A DNA stretch of 64,000 bases. Source: Roseobacter litoralis Och 149 (GTDB taxonomy: Bacteria; Pseudomonadota; Alphaproteobacteria; Rhodobacterales; Rhodobacteraceae). Shown here one piece after another: positions 27,637-36,462 of the stretch (positions within the stretch are counted from its first letter, which is position 1; each line of letters opens with the position of its first letter). Both the position numbers and the translations under genes were made by a program. The notes beneath the pieces were generated by a model. The model saw nothing but the letters and a program-made list of their open reading frames with translations. It did no database searches and was not told the DNA's origin. The stretch lies in the NCBI RefSeq assembly GCF_000154785.2, contig NC_015730.1, positions 2,790,001 to 2,854,000 of the forward strand, written 5' to 3'.

Positions 27637-29349
27637 CTAGTCGGTCACAACTTTCAGAGGTTCGGCACCCTCTTCGTCCAGAACCACGTCCAGCCCGACC
27701 GCAAGCTTGCGCCGGATACGCTCTGGATCGACGTCTTCAACGGTCTGGGACTTGTCGATAAAGGACAAGGCGCGCGACCATTGGAACTCAGCTTCGCGAT
27801 ACCGCCCGACCGCCCAGTAGACATCACCCAGATGGTCATTCACGACCGGGTCCACGGCCATCAGCTCCACTGCACGCTCCATATGCGGCACCGCTTCCTG
27901 ATAGCGACCCAGACGATACAGCGCCCATCCCAGCGAGTCGATGATATACCCGCTGTCCGGGCTGGCGGTGACCGCCCGCTCAATCATCTCCAGCGCTTCA
28001 TCCAGCTTGATCTGCTTTTCGACCAGGGAGTAGCCAAGATAGTTCAGCACCTGCGGCTGACCGGGGTTTAATTCCAGCGCGGCGCGGAAATCCTGCTCGG
28101 CCTGATCCCAAAACCCTTGTCGCTCGTAAGAAATTGCGCGGGCATAGAGCAAGAACCAGTTTGAGGTTCCATTTGTTTCCTCCACCAAAGCGATTGCCTT
28201 GTTGTAGGCCCCGACGGCCTCTTCAAAACGGTCCTGCTGGCGCAAGGCATCCCCAAGGGCCGATTGCACGCTGACCAGATCGCCGTGGCTGCGCGCCAAC
28301 TGTTCGAGCACTTCAATAGCCGCATCCTGCTTGCCCGAACGCCGCAACGCGGCCGCACGGCCCAGTTCTGCTGCATGGTAGGCCGGGTGAGTGGCCGGAA
28401 CTTCCTTCAAGACCTCAATCGACGCTTCATATTGCTCCAGATCTTCAAAAAGCTCAGCCGTCAGCAAAATCGCATCCACGTGATCAGACCGCAGAATCCG
28501 CGCTGTCTGAGCATAGAGGATCGTGAATTCCGGACCTGTCTCACTGCGCAATGCAGCCGCAACCGTAAAGAATACTTCGGCAAAACCGTCCTGCACTGAA
28601 TTGACATGCGTAAACGGCATCGGATCATCTTCTGCGAGCGCTGCAATCACCGCATCAATTTCAGGATCTGTCGCGCCTGAAAAAGTGGTTTCCAGCAATT
28701 CGAGCGCTTCGTCTTCACGTTCCAGCTGCGACAGGATCTCGACGCGGGCAAGAATACCGCGGCGGGTCTGCAACACCGTGCCATTCACATCGGAGGAGAA
28801 TATCTCATCCGCCGCTTCAAAATCACCGACAGAGGCAACGGCCATGGCTTTGTGGAACATCGCAAATGCCTGCAATCCCTGTTGCGCCGCAATCGCATCA
28901 AATCGGTTGAGCGCTTCGCTCACATCGCCCGTGCCAATCAGCGCCCAGGCCTCAATCAGCCCATCCACCAATGGCCCGATCACCTGCGCATCGCCGCGCT
29001 CAGTCAGCAGGGCTTCATATTCGCCGTTGATCACCTTGTCAGCGGTCAAGACCAGCTGAGCGACCTGACTGCCTTGATCTGCGCGCTGCATCGCCTGTGC
29101 AATCGGTAGCGCCAGTTCCAAACGACCCAGGGCCAGCTGCGCGACAAGCGCACTTTCCATCAGGTAGAGGTTGCTGGGATCACGCGCCAAAGCGCGGGTG
29201 TAATAGGATGCGGCCTGTTCAAAATCGCTTTGTATGGCGGCAGAGCGTGCCGCAAGGTAGGGGCCGGCGATCGATTGCGCGGCCACGGGTGCTGCAAGGA
29301 CCAAAGACAAGCCAAGAGCGGCCAGAGGTGTCAACAATTTGCGCATCAC
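27637..29349 (-). CDS. Exported tetratricopeptide-repeat protein
   Basis: A 570-residue protein with a signal peptide (MRKLLTPLAALGLSLVLAAPVAAQS) and many TPR units, for example AASYYTRALARDPSNLYL near 46-63 and the run from about 380 onward (AIEVLEQLARSHGDLVSVQS, LNYLGYSLVEKQ, YIIDSLGWALYRLGRYQEA, VVNDHLGDVYWAVGRYREAE). TPRs normally hold partner proteins. It sits 11 bases upstream of ispE on the same strand, so the two are likely cotranscribed, though no functional link is apparent. The periplasmic or outer-membrane-side role is unknown. Confidence 0.85.
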   Translation of the reverse strand: MMRKLLTPLAALGLSLVLAAPVAAQSIAGPYLAARSAAIQSDFEQAASYYTRALARDPSNLYLMESALVAQLALGRLELALPIAQAMQRADQGSQVAQLVLTADKVINGEYEALLTERGDAQVIGPLVDGLIEAWALIGTGDVSEALNRFDAIAAQQGLQAFAMFHKAMAVASVGDFEAADEIFSSDVNGTVLQTRRGILARVEILSQLEREDEALELLETTFSGATDPEIDAVIAALAEDDPMPFTHVNSVQDGFAEVFFTVAAALRSETGPEFTILYAQTARILRSDHVDAILLTAELFEDLEQYEASIEVLKEVPATHPAYHAAELGRAAALRRSGKQDAAIEVLEQLARSHGDLVSVQSALGDALRQQDRFEEAVGAYNKAIALVEETNGTSNWFLLYARAISYERQGFWDQAEQDFRAALELNPGQPQVLNYLGYSLVEKQIKLDEALEMIERAVTASPDSGYIIDSLGWALYRLGRYQEAVPHMERAVELMAVDPVVNDHLGDVYWAVGRYREAEFQWSRALSFIDKSQTVEDVDPERIRRKLAVGLDVVLDEEGAEPLKVVTD

Positions 29350-29491
29350 AATCGAGGTTCCTTATGGGCTATCACCTTTGAATGCAGGCTATCAGGTTCG
29401 CTTGCAAGCGCAATGGCGCGCCCACCTGCCACACGATATCTTGTTCGCAGCATGCGGGCGATGCCTTTGACCTTGGATCTTTGTGCGCCGC

Positions 29492-31141
29492 TTACATGTT
29501 AGGATAGTTCGGGCCGTCGCCGCCCTGTGGGGTCGTCCAGACGATGTTTTGCGCGGGGTCCTTGATGTCGCAGGTCTTGCAATGCACGCAGTTCTGGAAA
29601 TTGATCACAAAACGTGTGTCCTTGCCCTCTTCCTCGACGAATTCATAGACACCCGCCGGGCAATATCGCGCCGAAGGGCCTGCGAATTTGGGCAAGTTAA
29701 CGGACACGGGCACCGCCGCATCCCTCAAGGTCAGATGCGCAGGCTGGCTTTCCTCGTGGTTCGTGAAAGAGAACGCCACATTGGTCAGTCGGTCAAATGA
29801 CAATTTCCCATCCGGTTTGGGGTAATCGATGGGTTTGTGTTTGGACGCTTCCTCGGTGGCTTCAGCGTCCGACTGGCCATGCGCCATGGTGCCGAACAGG
29901 GAAAAGCCCATAGTGTTCGTCCACATGTCAGCGCCGCCCAACATCAGGCTCGCCATCAGACCGCGCTTGGACCACATGGGTTTGACGTTTCTGACTTTCT
30001 TGAGGTCTGCGCCGATTTCGCCTGTGCGCACTTCTTCTTCATAGGCGGTCAGCTCATCGCTTGCACGCCCGGCGGCAATCGCCTCGATCGCGGCCTCAGC
30101 GGCGGCAATACCGGACAGCATCGCATTGTGGTTGCCCTTGATCCGCGGCACGTTGACCATTCCGACAGAACAGCCAAGCAGCGCAACACCGGGTGCCACC
30201 ATTTTCGGCATGGACTGATATCCGCCTTCACTGATGGCGCGCGCGCCGTAAGCCACGCGTTTACCACCCTCCAGCAGGTCCGCCACCATCGGATGATGTT
30301 TGAAGCGCTGGAACTCCATATAGGGGAACAAATGCGGGTTTTTGTAGTTCAGGTGCACAACGAAACCAACATAAACCTGATTTTTATCAAGGTGATATAT
30401 AAAGGAACCGCCGCCCGCATTGCGGCCCAAGGGCCAACCCATCGTATGCGTCACGGTACCTTCTTTGTGCTTGGCCGGGTCGATTTCCCAGATTTCTTTC
30501 ATGCCCAGACCGTATTTCTGCGGCTCATGCCCGGCACTGAGGTCATATTTGTCGATAACCTGCTTTGCCAGCGATCCACGTACGCCTTCGGACAGGAAAA
30601 CGTATTTGCCATGCAGCTCCATACCGGGCTCATAGGCATCACCATGGCTGCCGTCGCCGTTTTTTCCAAACTCACCAGCGACAACACCTTTGACTTCGCC
30701 ATCATCGCCATAAACCAGCTCGGAACACGCCATGCCGGGGAAGATTTCCACACCCAGTTCTTCGGCCTGCTCTGCCATCCAGCGACAGACATTACCCATC
30801 GAAACGATGTAATTTCCGTGGTTGTGCATCAGCGGCGGCATGGGGGCGTTTGGAATGCGAATTTTGCCCGCTTCACCAAGGTAATAGAAATTATCCTCGC
30901 GCACCGGCACGTTGAGCGGCGCGCCCTTTTCTTTCCAGTCGGGGATCAGCGCGTTTAGACCAATCGGGTCCAGCACAGCCCCGGACAGGATATGCGCCCC
31001 GACTTCTGAGCCCTTTTCAAGGACGACGACCTCGCAGTCTGGATTTTGTTGTTTCAGGCGGATCGCGGCGGACAACCCGGCAGGTCCGGCGCCCACAATT
31101 ACGACGTCATATTCCATTGTTTCGCGTGGCGTGTCGGTCAT
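29492..31141 (-). CDS. Electron transfer flavoprotein-ubiquinone oxidoreductase
   Basis: Inner-membrane flavoprotein passing electrons from ETF (fatty-acid, amino-acid and dimethylglycine oxidation) to ubiquinone. It has 549 residues from ATG 31141 (MTDTPRETMEYDVV), with AGGGGG seven bases upstream; a further in-frame ATG at 31159 is less well placed. FAD binding: VVIVGAGPAGLSAAIRL (about 14-30). Four cysteines near the C-terminus (one in RYCPAGVYEF and three in NCVHCKTCD) bind the [4Fe-4S] cluster. It is the logical partner of the acyl-CoA and dimethylglycine dehydrogenases in this window. Confidence 0.95.
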   Translation of the reverse strand: MTDTPRETMEYDVVIVGAGPAGLSAAIRLKQQNPDCEVVVLEKGSEVGAHILSGAVLDPIGLNALIPDWKEKGAPLNVPVREDNFYYLGEAGKIRIPNAPMPPLMHNHGNYIVSMGNVCRWMAEQAEELGVEIFPGMACSELVYGDDGEVKGVVAGEFGKNGDGSHGDAYEPGMELHGKYVFLSEGVRGSLAKQVIDKYDLSAGHEPQKYGLGMKEIWEIDPAKHKEGTVTHTMGWPLGRNAGGGSFIYHLDKNQVYVGFVVHLNYKNPHLFPYMEFQRFKHHPMVADLLEGGKRVAYGARAISEGGYQSMPKMVAPGVALLGCSVGMVNVPRIKGNHNAMLSGIAAAEAAIEAIAAGRASDELTAYEEEVRTGEIGADLKKVRNVKPMWSKRGLMASLMLGGADMWTNTMGFSLFGTMAHGQSDAEATEEASKHKPIDYPKPDGKLSFDRLTNVAFSFTNHEESQPAHLTLRDAAVPVSVNLPKFAGPSARYCPAGVYEFVEEEGKDTRFVINFQNCVHCKTCDIKDPAQNIVWTTPQGGDGPNYPNM

Positions 31142-31304
31142 GGACGATCCCCCTGTCAATTCCGCATATGGCGTTATGCCAAGTAAAATAAACTTCGCGA
31201 TTGGCTAAACCACGTCTTGGCGCAATGCAATCGCTACACCGCGTCAAAATGTATCTTTGGTCCTGCTTAACGGAATGCACAGGGGTCAAATGCGCAAAAT
31301 CCGA

Positions 31305-31751
31305 TCACTCGGGGCGGTCACCCATCAAATACCGTGGGCCGGCACCTTTTGCTGCGGCCTTGTCCACCGGATTGTAAAGCGCGCAGCTTGGCAGGCTCAG
31401 GCACCCGCATCCGATACACCCATCAAGATTATCACGCAGCCGGGTCAAAGTGTCGATCTTCTGGTCCAGTGCGGTGCGAAAGCCCTGACTGATCTCGGCC
31501 CAATCTGCCTTGGTGGGGGTGCGCCTGCCCGGCAGGCGATCCAGCTCTGCTTTGATCTGTGGCAGGGTGAACCCGAATTGCTGGGCAATCATCACAAAAC
31601 TCAGCCGCCTGAGGTCTGCGCGCGAAAACCGTCGTTGCCCGCCTGCGTTACGCCAAGGGCTCAAAAGCCCCTGCGCCTCGTAATAGCGAATGGCCGACAC
31701 CGCGAGCCCCGTCCGCGCCGCCAGCCTGCCGATTGAAAGACCTTCATCCAT
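31305..31751 (-). CDS. soxR: Redox-sensitive MerR-family activator SoxR
   Basis: A 148-residue MerR-type regulator. The helix-turn-helix is LSIGRLAARTGLAVSAIRYY (about 5-24) with the dimerisation helix near 80-110. The cluster-binding cysteines Cys-112, Cys-115, Cys-117 and Cys-123 (CIGCGC then LSLPSC) follow the SoxR [2Fe-2S] spacing C-X2-C-X-C-X5-C exactly. The start is ATG 31751, ten bases after AAGGGA; the frame is open for another 33 codons upstream without family similarity. It diverges from the VOC gene across a SoxR box at 31770-31787. Confidence 0.95.
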   Translation of the reverse strand: MDEGLSIGRLAARTGLAVSAIRYYEAQGLLSPWRNAGGQRRFSRADLRRLSFVMIAQQFGFTLPQIKAELDRLPGRRTPTKADWAEISQGFRTALDQKIDTLTRLRDNLDGCIGCGCLSLPSCALYNPVDKAAAKGAGPRYLMGDRPE

Positions 31752-31765
31752 ATCAAACAAATCCC

Positions 31766-31796
31766 TTGACCTAAAGTTAGGTTCAGGAATTACGCT
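31766..31796 (+). promoter_or_regulatory. SoxR box within a 19-bp-spacer promoter for the VOC gene
   Basis: On the plus strand -35 TTGACC (31766-31771) and -10 TACGCT (31791-31796) are separated by 19 bases, the over-long spacing typical of MerR-family promoters. Between them CCTAAAGTTAGGTTCAGG (31770-31787) matches the E. coli soxS SoxR box CCTCAAGTTAACTTGAGG at 14 of 18 positions. The ATG of the VOC gene is 34 bases beyond the -10 element, and the box lies 15 to 36 bases before the soxR start, so both genes are probably controlled. Confidence 0.82.
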
Positions 31797-31829
31797 ATCG
31801 TGACATTCGCAATTTCGAAAGGACAAAAC

Positions 31830-32210
31830 ATGCCTGCTCAACTTGAACACGCCAATTTTACCGTTTCAGATGCCCATAAGACAGCGCTCTGGATGCAAAC
31901 CCTCTTTGGATGGGATGTGCGGTGGCAAGGACCCGCGATTGACGGGGGCCTATCGCTGCACATCGGCACCGACACGCAGTACCTCGCGCTTTACCAACCC
32001 CGTACAGCCGTCGTTAAAGGTAACAACAGTTATAATACGACGGGTGGCCTCAACCATATCGCTTTGGTGGTCGATGACATCGATGATTTGGAAACCAAGG
32101 TCACCGCAGCAGGGTTCAGCGCCATCAATCATGCGGACTACAGCCCCGGACGGCGATTTTATTTCCACGACCATGACGGGATTGAATATGAAATCGTTCA
32201 ATATGACTGA
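31830..32210 (+). CDS. VOC-superfamily protein (glyoxalase/bleomycin-resistance fold)
   Basis: A 126-residue single-domain protein of the vicinal-oxygen-chelate fold: LEHANFTVSD (metal-His region) near the N-terminus, GGLNHIALVVDDID at about 71-84 and FYFHDHDGIEYEIVQYD at the end, with the acidic residue that completes a metal site. AAAGGA lies seven bases before ATG 31830. Its promoter has a SoxR box, so it is probably made when redox-active compounds oxidise SoxR. A role in detoxifying a redox-active or electrophilic small molecule is inferred; the substrate is unknown. Confidence 0.85.
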   Translation: MPAQLEHANFTVSDAHKTALWMQTLFGWDVRWQGPAIDGGLSLHIGTDTQYLALYQPRTAVVKGNNSYNTTGGLNHIALVVDDIDDLETKVTAAGFSAINHADYSPGRRFYFHDHDGIEYEIVQYD

Positions 32211-32364
32211 TGTCGCCCTTTACGGGAATTTTTCCGCCTAGCGGCAGCCCTCGGGGGGTCGACTCCCCTTGCAATCTGCCGCGCCTTTGGGTCAGGTAGG
32301 ACGCAATTGTCACCAGCGGCCCCCGGCATCCCCGGCGGGCCGCAGCATTTCGTGGATACCGCCA

Positions 32365-32835
32365 ATGGATAAGATACCCATGACCCGTAAGGGCCACACT
32401 GATCTTGAAGCCGAACTGAAGAACCTGAAGTCTGTTGAGCGTCCGGCCATCATAAGTGCCATCGCAGAAGCGCGCGAGCACGGTGATCTGTCCGAAAATG
32501 CCGAATATCATTCTGCCCGCGAAAAGCACTCGTTTATCGAAGGGCGCATCAAGGAACTCGAAGGGGTGTTGGGTCTGGCCGAGGTGATCGATCCATCAAA
32601 GATGTCCGGCACCATCAAATTTGGGGCGACCGTTACTCTTGTCGACGAAGACACCGACGAGGAAAAAACCTGGCAGATCGTGGGCGAGCATGAGGCGAAT
32701 GTCGAGAAAGGGCTGCTCAACATCAAATCCCCCATAGCGCGCGCGTTGATTGGCAAGGACGAAGGCGACAGCGTCGAAGTGCGCACGCCGGGTGGCGAAA
32801 AAGCCTATGAGGTGTTGAAAATCGTCTATGCCTGA
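32365..32835 (+). CDS. greA: Transcription elongation factor GreA
   Basis: Rescues stalled RNA polymerase by stimulating transcript cleavage. It has 156 residues from ATG 32365 ([18 protein letters not shown]), normal for alphaproteobacteria. The N-terminal coiled coil ends in the acidic tip residues of [17 protein letters not shown]. The C-terminal FKBP-like domain is complete ([20 protein letters not shown]). A GC-rich hairpin (GCGGCCC at 32316-32322 with GGGCCGC at 32337-32343) lies just before the start and could slow or regulate translation. No good purine-rich ribosome site is seen. Confidence 0.96.
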   Translation: MDKIPMTRKGHTDLEAELKNLKSVERPAIISAIAEAREHGDLSENAEYHSAREKHSFIEGRIKELEGVLGLAEVIDPSKMSGTIKFGATVTLVDEDTDEEKTWQIVGEHEANVEKGLLNIKSPIARALIGKDEGDSVEVRTPGGEKAYEVLKIVYA

Positions 32836-32849
32836 CAGGACCCTGTGAT

Positions 32850-33896
32850 ATGGCCGATGCCACCGAACAAGACCCACAGACAGGCTCGGCGCAGACGCGA
32901 CCGACGTCTCTTGGCATATATGATCGCCCGAAAACGCAGGTCATCTCTGGTATAGAAGTCATTGCGATCACAATCTCGGCCATCTGGCTTTTTGGGGCTG
33001 GTCTGTTTTTCCTGATGCTGCCGAGTGAGGCAATTGAGGGTGGCAATGGTTCGGGGGCTTTGCGGTTCCTGATGACGATCATGGCCATTTTCATGCCCAT
33101 TGGCATGGTCTGGGTTGCAGCTTCTGCGGCGCGGGCCTCCAAAGTGATGCGCGAGGAAAGCCAGCGGTTGCAGGCCTCACTGGATGCGATCCGACATACC
33201 TATATTGCACAAAGTCAGAATGCCGCCACCGGCGTTGAACCTTCATCCGTTGCGAAGAAACTGGATGAGATCGCAGCCGCCACACGCAAAACTGAAACCG
33301 TGCTCGCCACATTTTCAACGCGGCGCGAACAAGAGAGGCAACCAGCCCCGCGCGTTCAACCGCCCGCATCGGGAGATCAGCAACAAGCGCTCGCCCTGGG
33401 CACGCACGCCGAAGATCTCGCCCCTCCGTTGGACGCAGCCGATTTCATCCGCGCGCTGAATTTTCCCGAAACCGCCGAGGACGCGTTGGGCTTTGCGGCC
33501 TTGCGGCGCGCTTTGAAAGACCGCACGTCAGCGCAGCTTATTCAGGCGGCACAGGATGTTCTGACGCTGCTCAGTCAGGATGGGATTTACATGGATGACT
33601 TGCTGCCAGACCGGGCGCGTCCCGAAATCTGGCGTCAATTCGGGCAGGGAATCCGGGGGCGTTCCATCGCACCGCTCGGGGGCATTCGGGATCGCTCATC
33701 ATTGGCGCTCACGTCGGGACGGATGAAACAGGATCCGATTTTCCGCGATGCCGCGCATCATTTTTTGCGGCTGTTTGACAAGACATTCGCCGAATTCGAG
33801 AAACGCGCCGATGACAGTGATATCGTAGCGCTTGCAGAAACACGCACCGCGCGGGCGTTTATGTTGCTTGGCCGCGTGGCAGGGACTTTCGACTAA
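32850..33896 (+). CDS. Uncharacterised inner-membrane protein
   Basis: A 348-residue protein with a short N-terminal cytoplasmic tail, two membrane helices (about 33-56 IEVIAITISAIWLFGAGLFF and 72-93 FLMTIMAIFMPIGMVWVA), a helical linker with a possible coiled coil (94-170), and a C-terminal domain of about 180 residues without recognised motifs (DAADFIRALNFPETAEDALG onward). It starts 14 bases after greA. I believe similar proteins are found in Rhodobacteraceae but do not know their function. It ends 5 bases short of the convergent moeA gene. Confidence 0.7.
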   Translation: MADATEQDPQTGSAQTRPTSLGIYDRPKTQVISGIEVIAITISAIWLFGAGLFFLMLPSEAIEGGNGSGALRFLMTIMAIFMPIGMVWVAASAARASKVMREESQRLQASLDAIRHTYIAQSQNAATGVEPSSVAKKLDEIAAATRKTETVLATFSTRREQERQPAPRVQPPASGDQQQALALGTHAEDLAPPLDAADFIRALNFPETAEDALGFAALRRALKDRTSAQLIQAAQDVLTLLSQDGIYMDDLLPDRARPEIWRQFGQGIRGRSIAPLGGIRDRSSLALTSGRMKQDPIFRDAAHHFLRLFDKTFAEFEKRADDSDIVALAETRTARAFMLLGRVAGTFD

Positions 33897-33901
33897 GCGG
33901 G

Positions 33902-35971
33902 CTAAAGCCCAAAACTACCAAACGGTATATAGCGCACCGGATCACCCGGTTTGATTGTCGCCGCCTCCTGTGGCAACTCGACCAACCCTTCGGCCCATGA
34001 CAACCCGGATATCCGGCCAGATCCTTCGGATGCAAACACTTCCGCCCGGCCCTGCCGGATGCGCGCGCGCAGAAACTCCGAGCGCCCCGGCTTTTTGTTT
34101 TTGCTGAAGGCGGCTGGCACTTCGAACCCCTGCGGTTCGGGCCACGCCTCCCCCGCAAGGCGCGCAAGAGAGGGGCGCGCAAAAATCAGCGAGCACACCA
34201 TGGCTGCCACCGGATTACCCGGCAGGCCAAACACCGGCACACCGTCCCACATCCCCAGGGCGAGCGGCCGCCCCGGTTTGACCGCAATGCGCCACAGGCT
34301 CATGCTGCCTGCGTCATTCAGCAGGGCGGATACATGATCTTCATCCCCCGCTGACGCGCCACCACTGGTGATAATCACGTCGGCCGCGCGCGCCGCGCGC
34401 GACAGCTGCTGCGCCAGCGCTTCCCTGTCATCCGGGACGATACCGATATCTACCGGGACATGGCCCCAGCCCCGGACCAGTTCGATCAGCATGGGACGAT
34501 TGGCGTCATATATCTGACCATCACGCGCAGGTTTTCCGGCGTCGACCAGTTCCGCCCCGGTTGAGACGACCGCGACGCGCAACGGCGCGTAAGTCTCAAC
34601 CGTTTGCACCCCGGTTGCGGCCAGCAAGGCAACATCCGCCGACTTGATGCGCACACCGGCAGACACCGCCACATCACCAGCCACCACGTCTTCGCCCGCT
34701 TTGCGGGTATTGGCCCCCTGCTTGATCGGGCCCTGAAAGGCCACCTGCCCCTCGCTGACGGTCACATCCTCCTGCAAGACAACCGTATCGACACCATGTG
34801 GCAGAGCCGCCCCGGTCAGAACACGCATCGCCTGCCCCACGGGCAGGGTCGCGGGCGCATCACCCGCCGCCGCGCGCGTTTCAGCCAGCGGCATCCTATG
34901 CAGCCCCTCTGCCCGCCCACCGGCAAAGCCATAACCATCCACAGCCGTATTGGGCAGGGGCGGGTTGCTGCGTTGCGCAATGCAATCGCGCGCAGTGACC
35001 TGCCCTGCAGCTTCCGCAATCGGTGTTTCTGATATGCCGGTCACAGGTGCCAGCCGTGCTTTCAACGCCTCCAGCGCTTCGGCAACCGGAGTCCAATGCA
35101 CGCCCGGTGGCAGCGCAAAACAGCTGTTGCTGAGGCGCGGTGGCAGCTTTGCGGCCTCTTTCAGCAGCGCTTCGTGGCCAAGACCGAAAATCCACCCTTC
35201 TTCGGGCGCATCAACATCCAGCACCTCGGCCAACTGTTCGGGCGTCATCGCGGATACCGTCCGCGCCACTTCCCGAACCTGCCAGGCATCCTTGATCATA
35301 TGCGCAGGGGCTGCCCCCACGGTCAGGGACGGCCAGATTTCAACAAAGGCGACATCGTTGGTCAGTGGTTCAAAAGGCCAGACCTTTGCCCCAAATCGCC
35401 TGCGCAAGCGTGACAGCACCGGCAACCCCATGAACACCTGCGAACCGACCGCCCCGGCCCCGGCCATCTGCCAGCAGGTAAAGGCGCCTTTTGCATGCAG
35501 TTCAGCTGCACGCCGATCCGGAAATGGGTTCTCGTACACCTCTTTGGTCCGCGGCAACCCCTCGATATCGCGCTTGAGTGCATTGGCCCAAAAGGGACCG
35601 GCACCACCGAATTTGCGGTTTATCTCACCGGCAATATCAAAGCGATTGTTGGACTGCGGACTGTCCTCGATGCGATCCTCAAACCACTGCCAAACGGCAA
35701 AGGCGGCATCCTGCCCGGTGAGCGCCTGCGCAAATCCTTTGGGATAGCCAAAGGGGAAATCAAACCCCACAATCGTTTTGCGCCCGGCGGTGGTTTCCGT
35801 CGTCAGAAATGCCGCGATCCAGTCCTCAGCCACCTGCCGGTTGCGCATATACTGTGGCTCTTCGGCGCGGCCGTCTCTCGCAACGCATAGCCAGATGGCG
35901 TCTTTTGTCGGTCGCGCACCCCGGTCGTTGCCACCGGACCAATCCACCATCAGGACGGTGTCGAAGTTCAT
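33902..35971 (-). CDS. Molybdopterin molybdenumtransferase MoeA with extra N-terminal DUF429-like domain
   Basis: A 689-residue fusion. Residues about 290-689 are a full MoeA, which inserts molybdate into adenylated molybdopterin: NPPLPNTAVDGYGF (337-350), VLTGAALPHGVDTVV, VSTGAELVDAG, ITSGGASAGDEDHV and LFGLPGNPVAAM-like VPVFGLPGNPVAAMV. Residues 1-280 are a separate domain with a strand-turn-strand start MNFDTVLMVDWSGGNDRGA (Asp-10) and VGFDFPFGYP (Asp-71), the spacing of RNase-H-like DUF429 proteins. The two parts are in one unbroken frame. It is the last gene of fdhD-mobA-mobB-moeA and overlaps mobB by 4 bases. Confidence 0.85.
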   Translation of the reverse strand: MNFDTVLMVDWSGGNDRGARPTKDAIWLCVARDGRAEEPQYMRNRQVAEDWIAAFLTTETTAGRKTIVGFDFPFGYPKGFAQALTGQDAAFAVWQWFEDRIEDSPQSNNRFDIAGEINRKFGGAGPFWANALKRDIEGLPRTKEVYENPFPDRRAAELHAKGAFTCWQMAGAGAVGSQVFMGLPVLSRLRRRFGAKVWPFEPLTNDVAFVEIWPSLTVGAAPAHMIKDAWQVREVARTVSAMTPEQLAEVLDVDAPEEGWIFGLGHEALLKEAAKLPPRLSNSCFALPPGVHWTPVAEALEALKARLAPVTGISETPIAEAAGQVTARDCIAQRSNPPLPNTAVDGYGFAGGRAEGLHRMPLAETRAAAGDAPATLPVGQAMRVLTGAALPHGVDTVVLQEDVTVSEGQVAFQGPIKQGANTRKAGEDVVAGDVAVSAGVRIKSADVALLAATGVQTVETYAPLRVAVVSTGAELVDAGKPARDGQIYDANRPMLIELVRGWGHVPVDIGIVPDDREALAQQLSRAARAADVIITSGGASAGDEDHVSALLNDAGSMSLWRIAVKPGRPLALGMWDGVPVFGLPGNPVAAMVCSLIFARPSLARLAGEAWPEPQGFEVPAAFSKNKKPGRSEFLRARIRQGRAEVFASEGSGRISGLSWAEGLVELPQEAATIKPGDPVRYIPFGSFGL

Positions 35972-36462
35972 GCCAGCCCCACCTGCGACAGAATGAAATC
36001 CGCGATCTTCCCTGTGTCATTCAGATCAAAGACGGGGCGGTCCAAATCCAACGGGACATCGCTGGCAACGGCTTTGATAGTGGGGTCATCCGCCGCGATG
36101 AGCGCATTGCCAGTCTCGGCGCGAAAGGCTTCGACCTTGGCGTGCGCGTCGCGTTTATATCCTTCGATCAACACCAGGTCGACTGGTTGCAGCTTGGCAA
36201 GCAGTGCATCCAGCGCAGGCTCGGCCTCATCGCGCAATTCATGCATCAGCGCAAAGCGTTTGCGCGAGGACAGCAACACCTCGGTGGCCCCCGCAGTCCG
36301 GTGGCGATAGCTGTCCTTGCCGGGTTGGTCGACGTCGAAAACGTGATGCGCGTGTTTCACGGTCGAGACTGTGAAACCACGCCCGCAAATCTCGGTCACG
36401 AGCCGTTCCATAAGCCCCGTTTTGCCCGCGTTTTTCCAGCCGACGACCCCGTAAACTCTCAT
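35968..36462 (-). CDS. mobB: Molybdopterin-guanine dinucleotide biosynthesis protein MobB
   Basis: A 164-residue GTP-binding accessory protein for guanylating molybdenum cofactor. The P-loop is GWKNAGKTGL (about 8-17, a WKNSGKT variant), followed by VSTVKHAHHVFDVDQPGKDS and the later block LVLIEGYKRDAHAKVEAFR, which is diagnostic. The length is usual. It overlaps mobA by 4 bases (ATGA) and moeA by 4, so it is translationally coupled with both. Confidence 0.93.
   Translation of the reverse strand: MRVYGVVGWKNAGKTGLMERLVTEICGRGFTVSTVKHAHHVFDVDQPGKDSYRHRTAGATEVLLSSRKRFALMHELRDEAEPALDALLAKLQPVDLVLIEGYKRDAHAKVEAFRAETGNALIAADDPTIKAVASDVPLDLDRPVFDLNDTGKIADFILSQVGLA

Noticed and set aside
30049..30958. 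Plus-strand frames over the ETF-ubiquinone oxidoreductase gene
   Set aside because: These are shadow frames of a conserved, intact gene.
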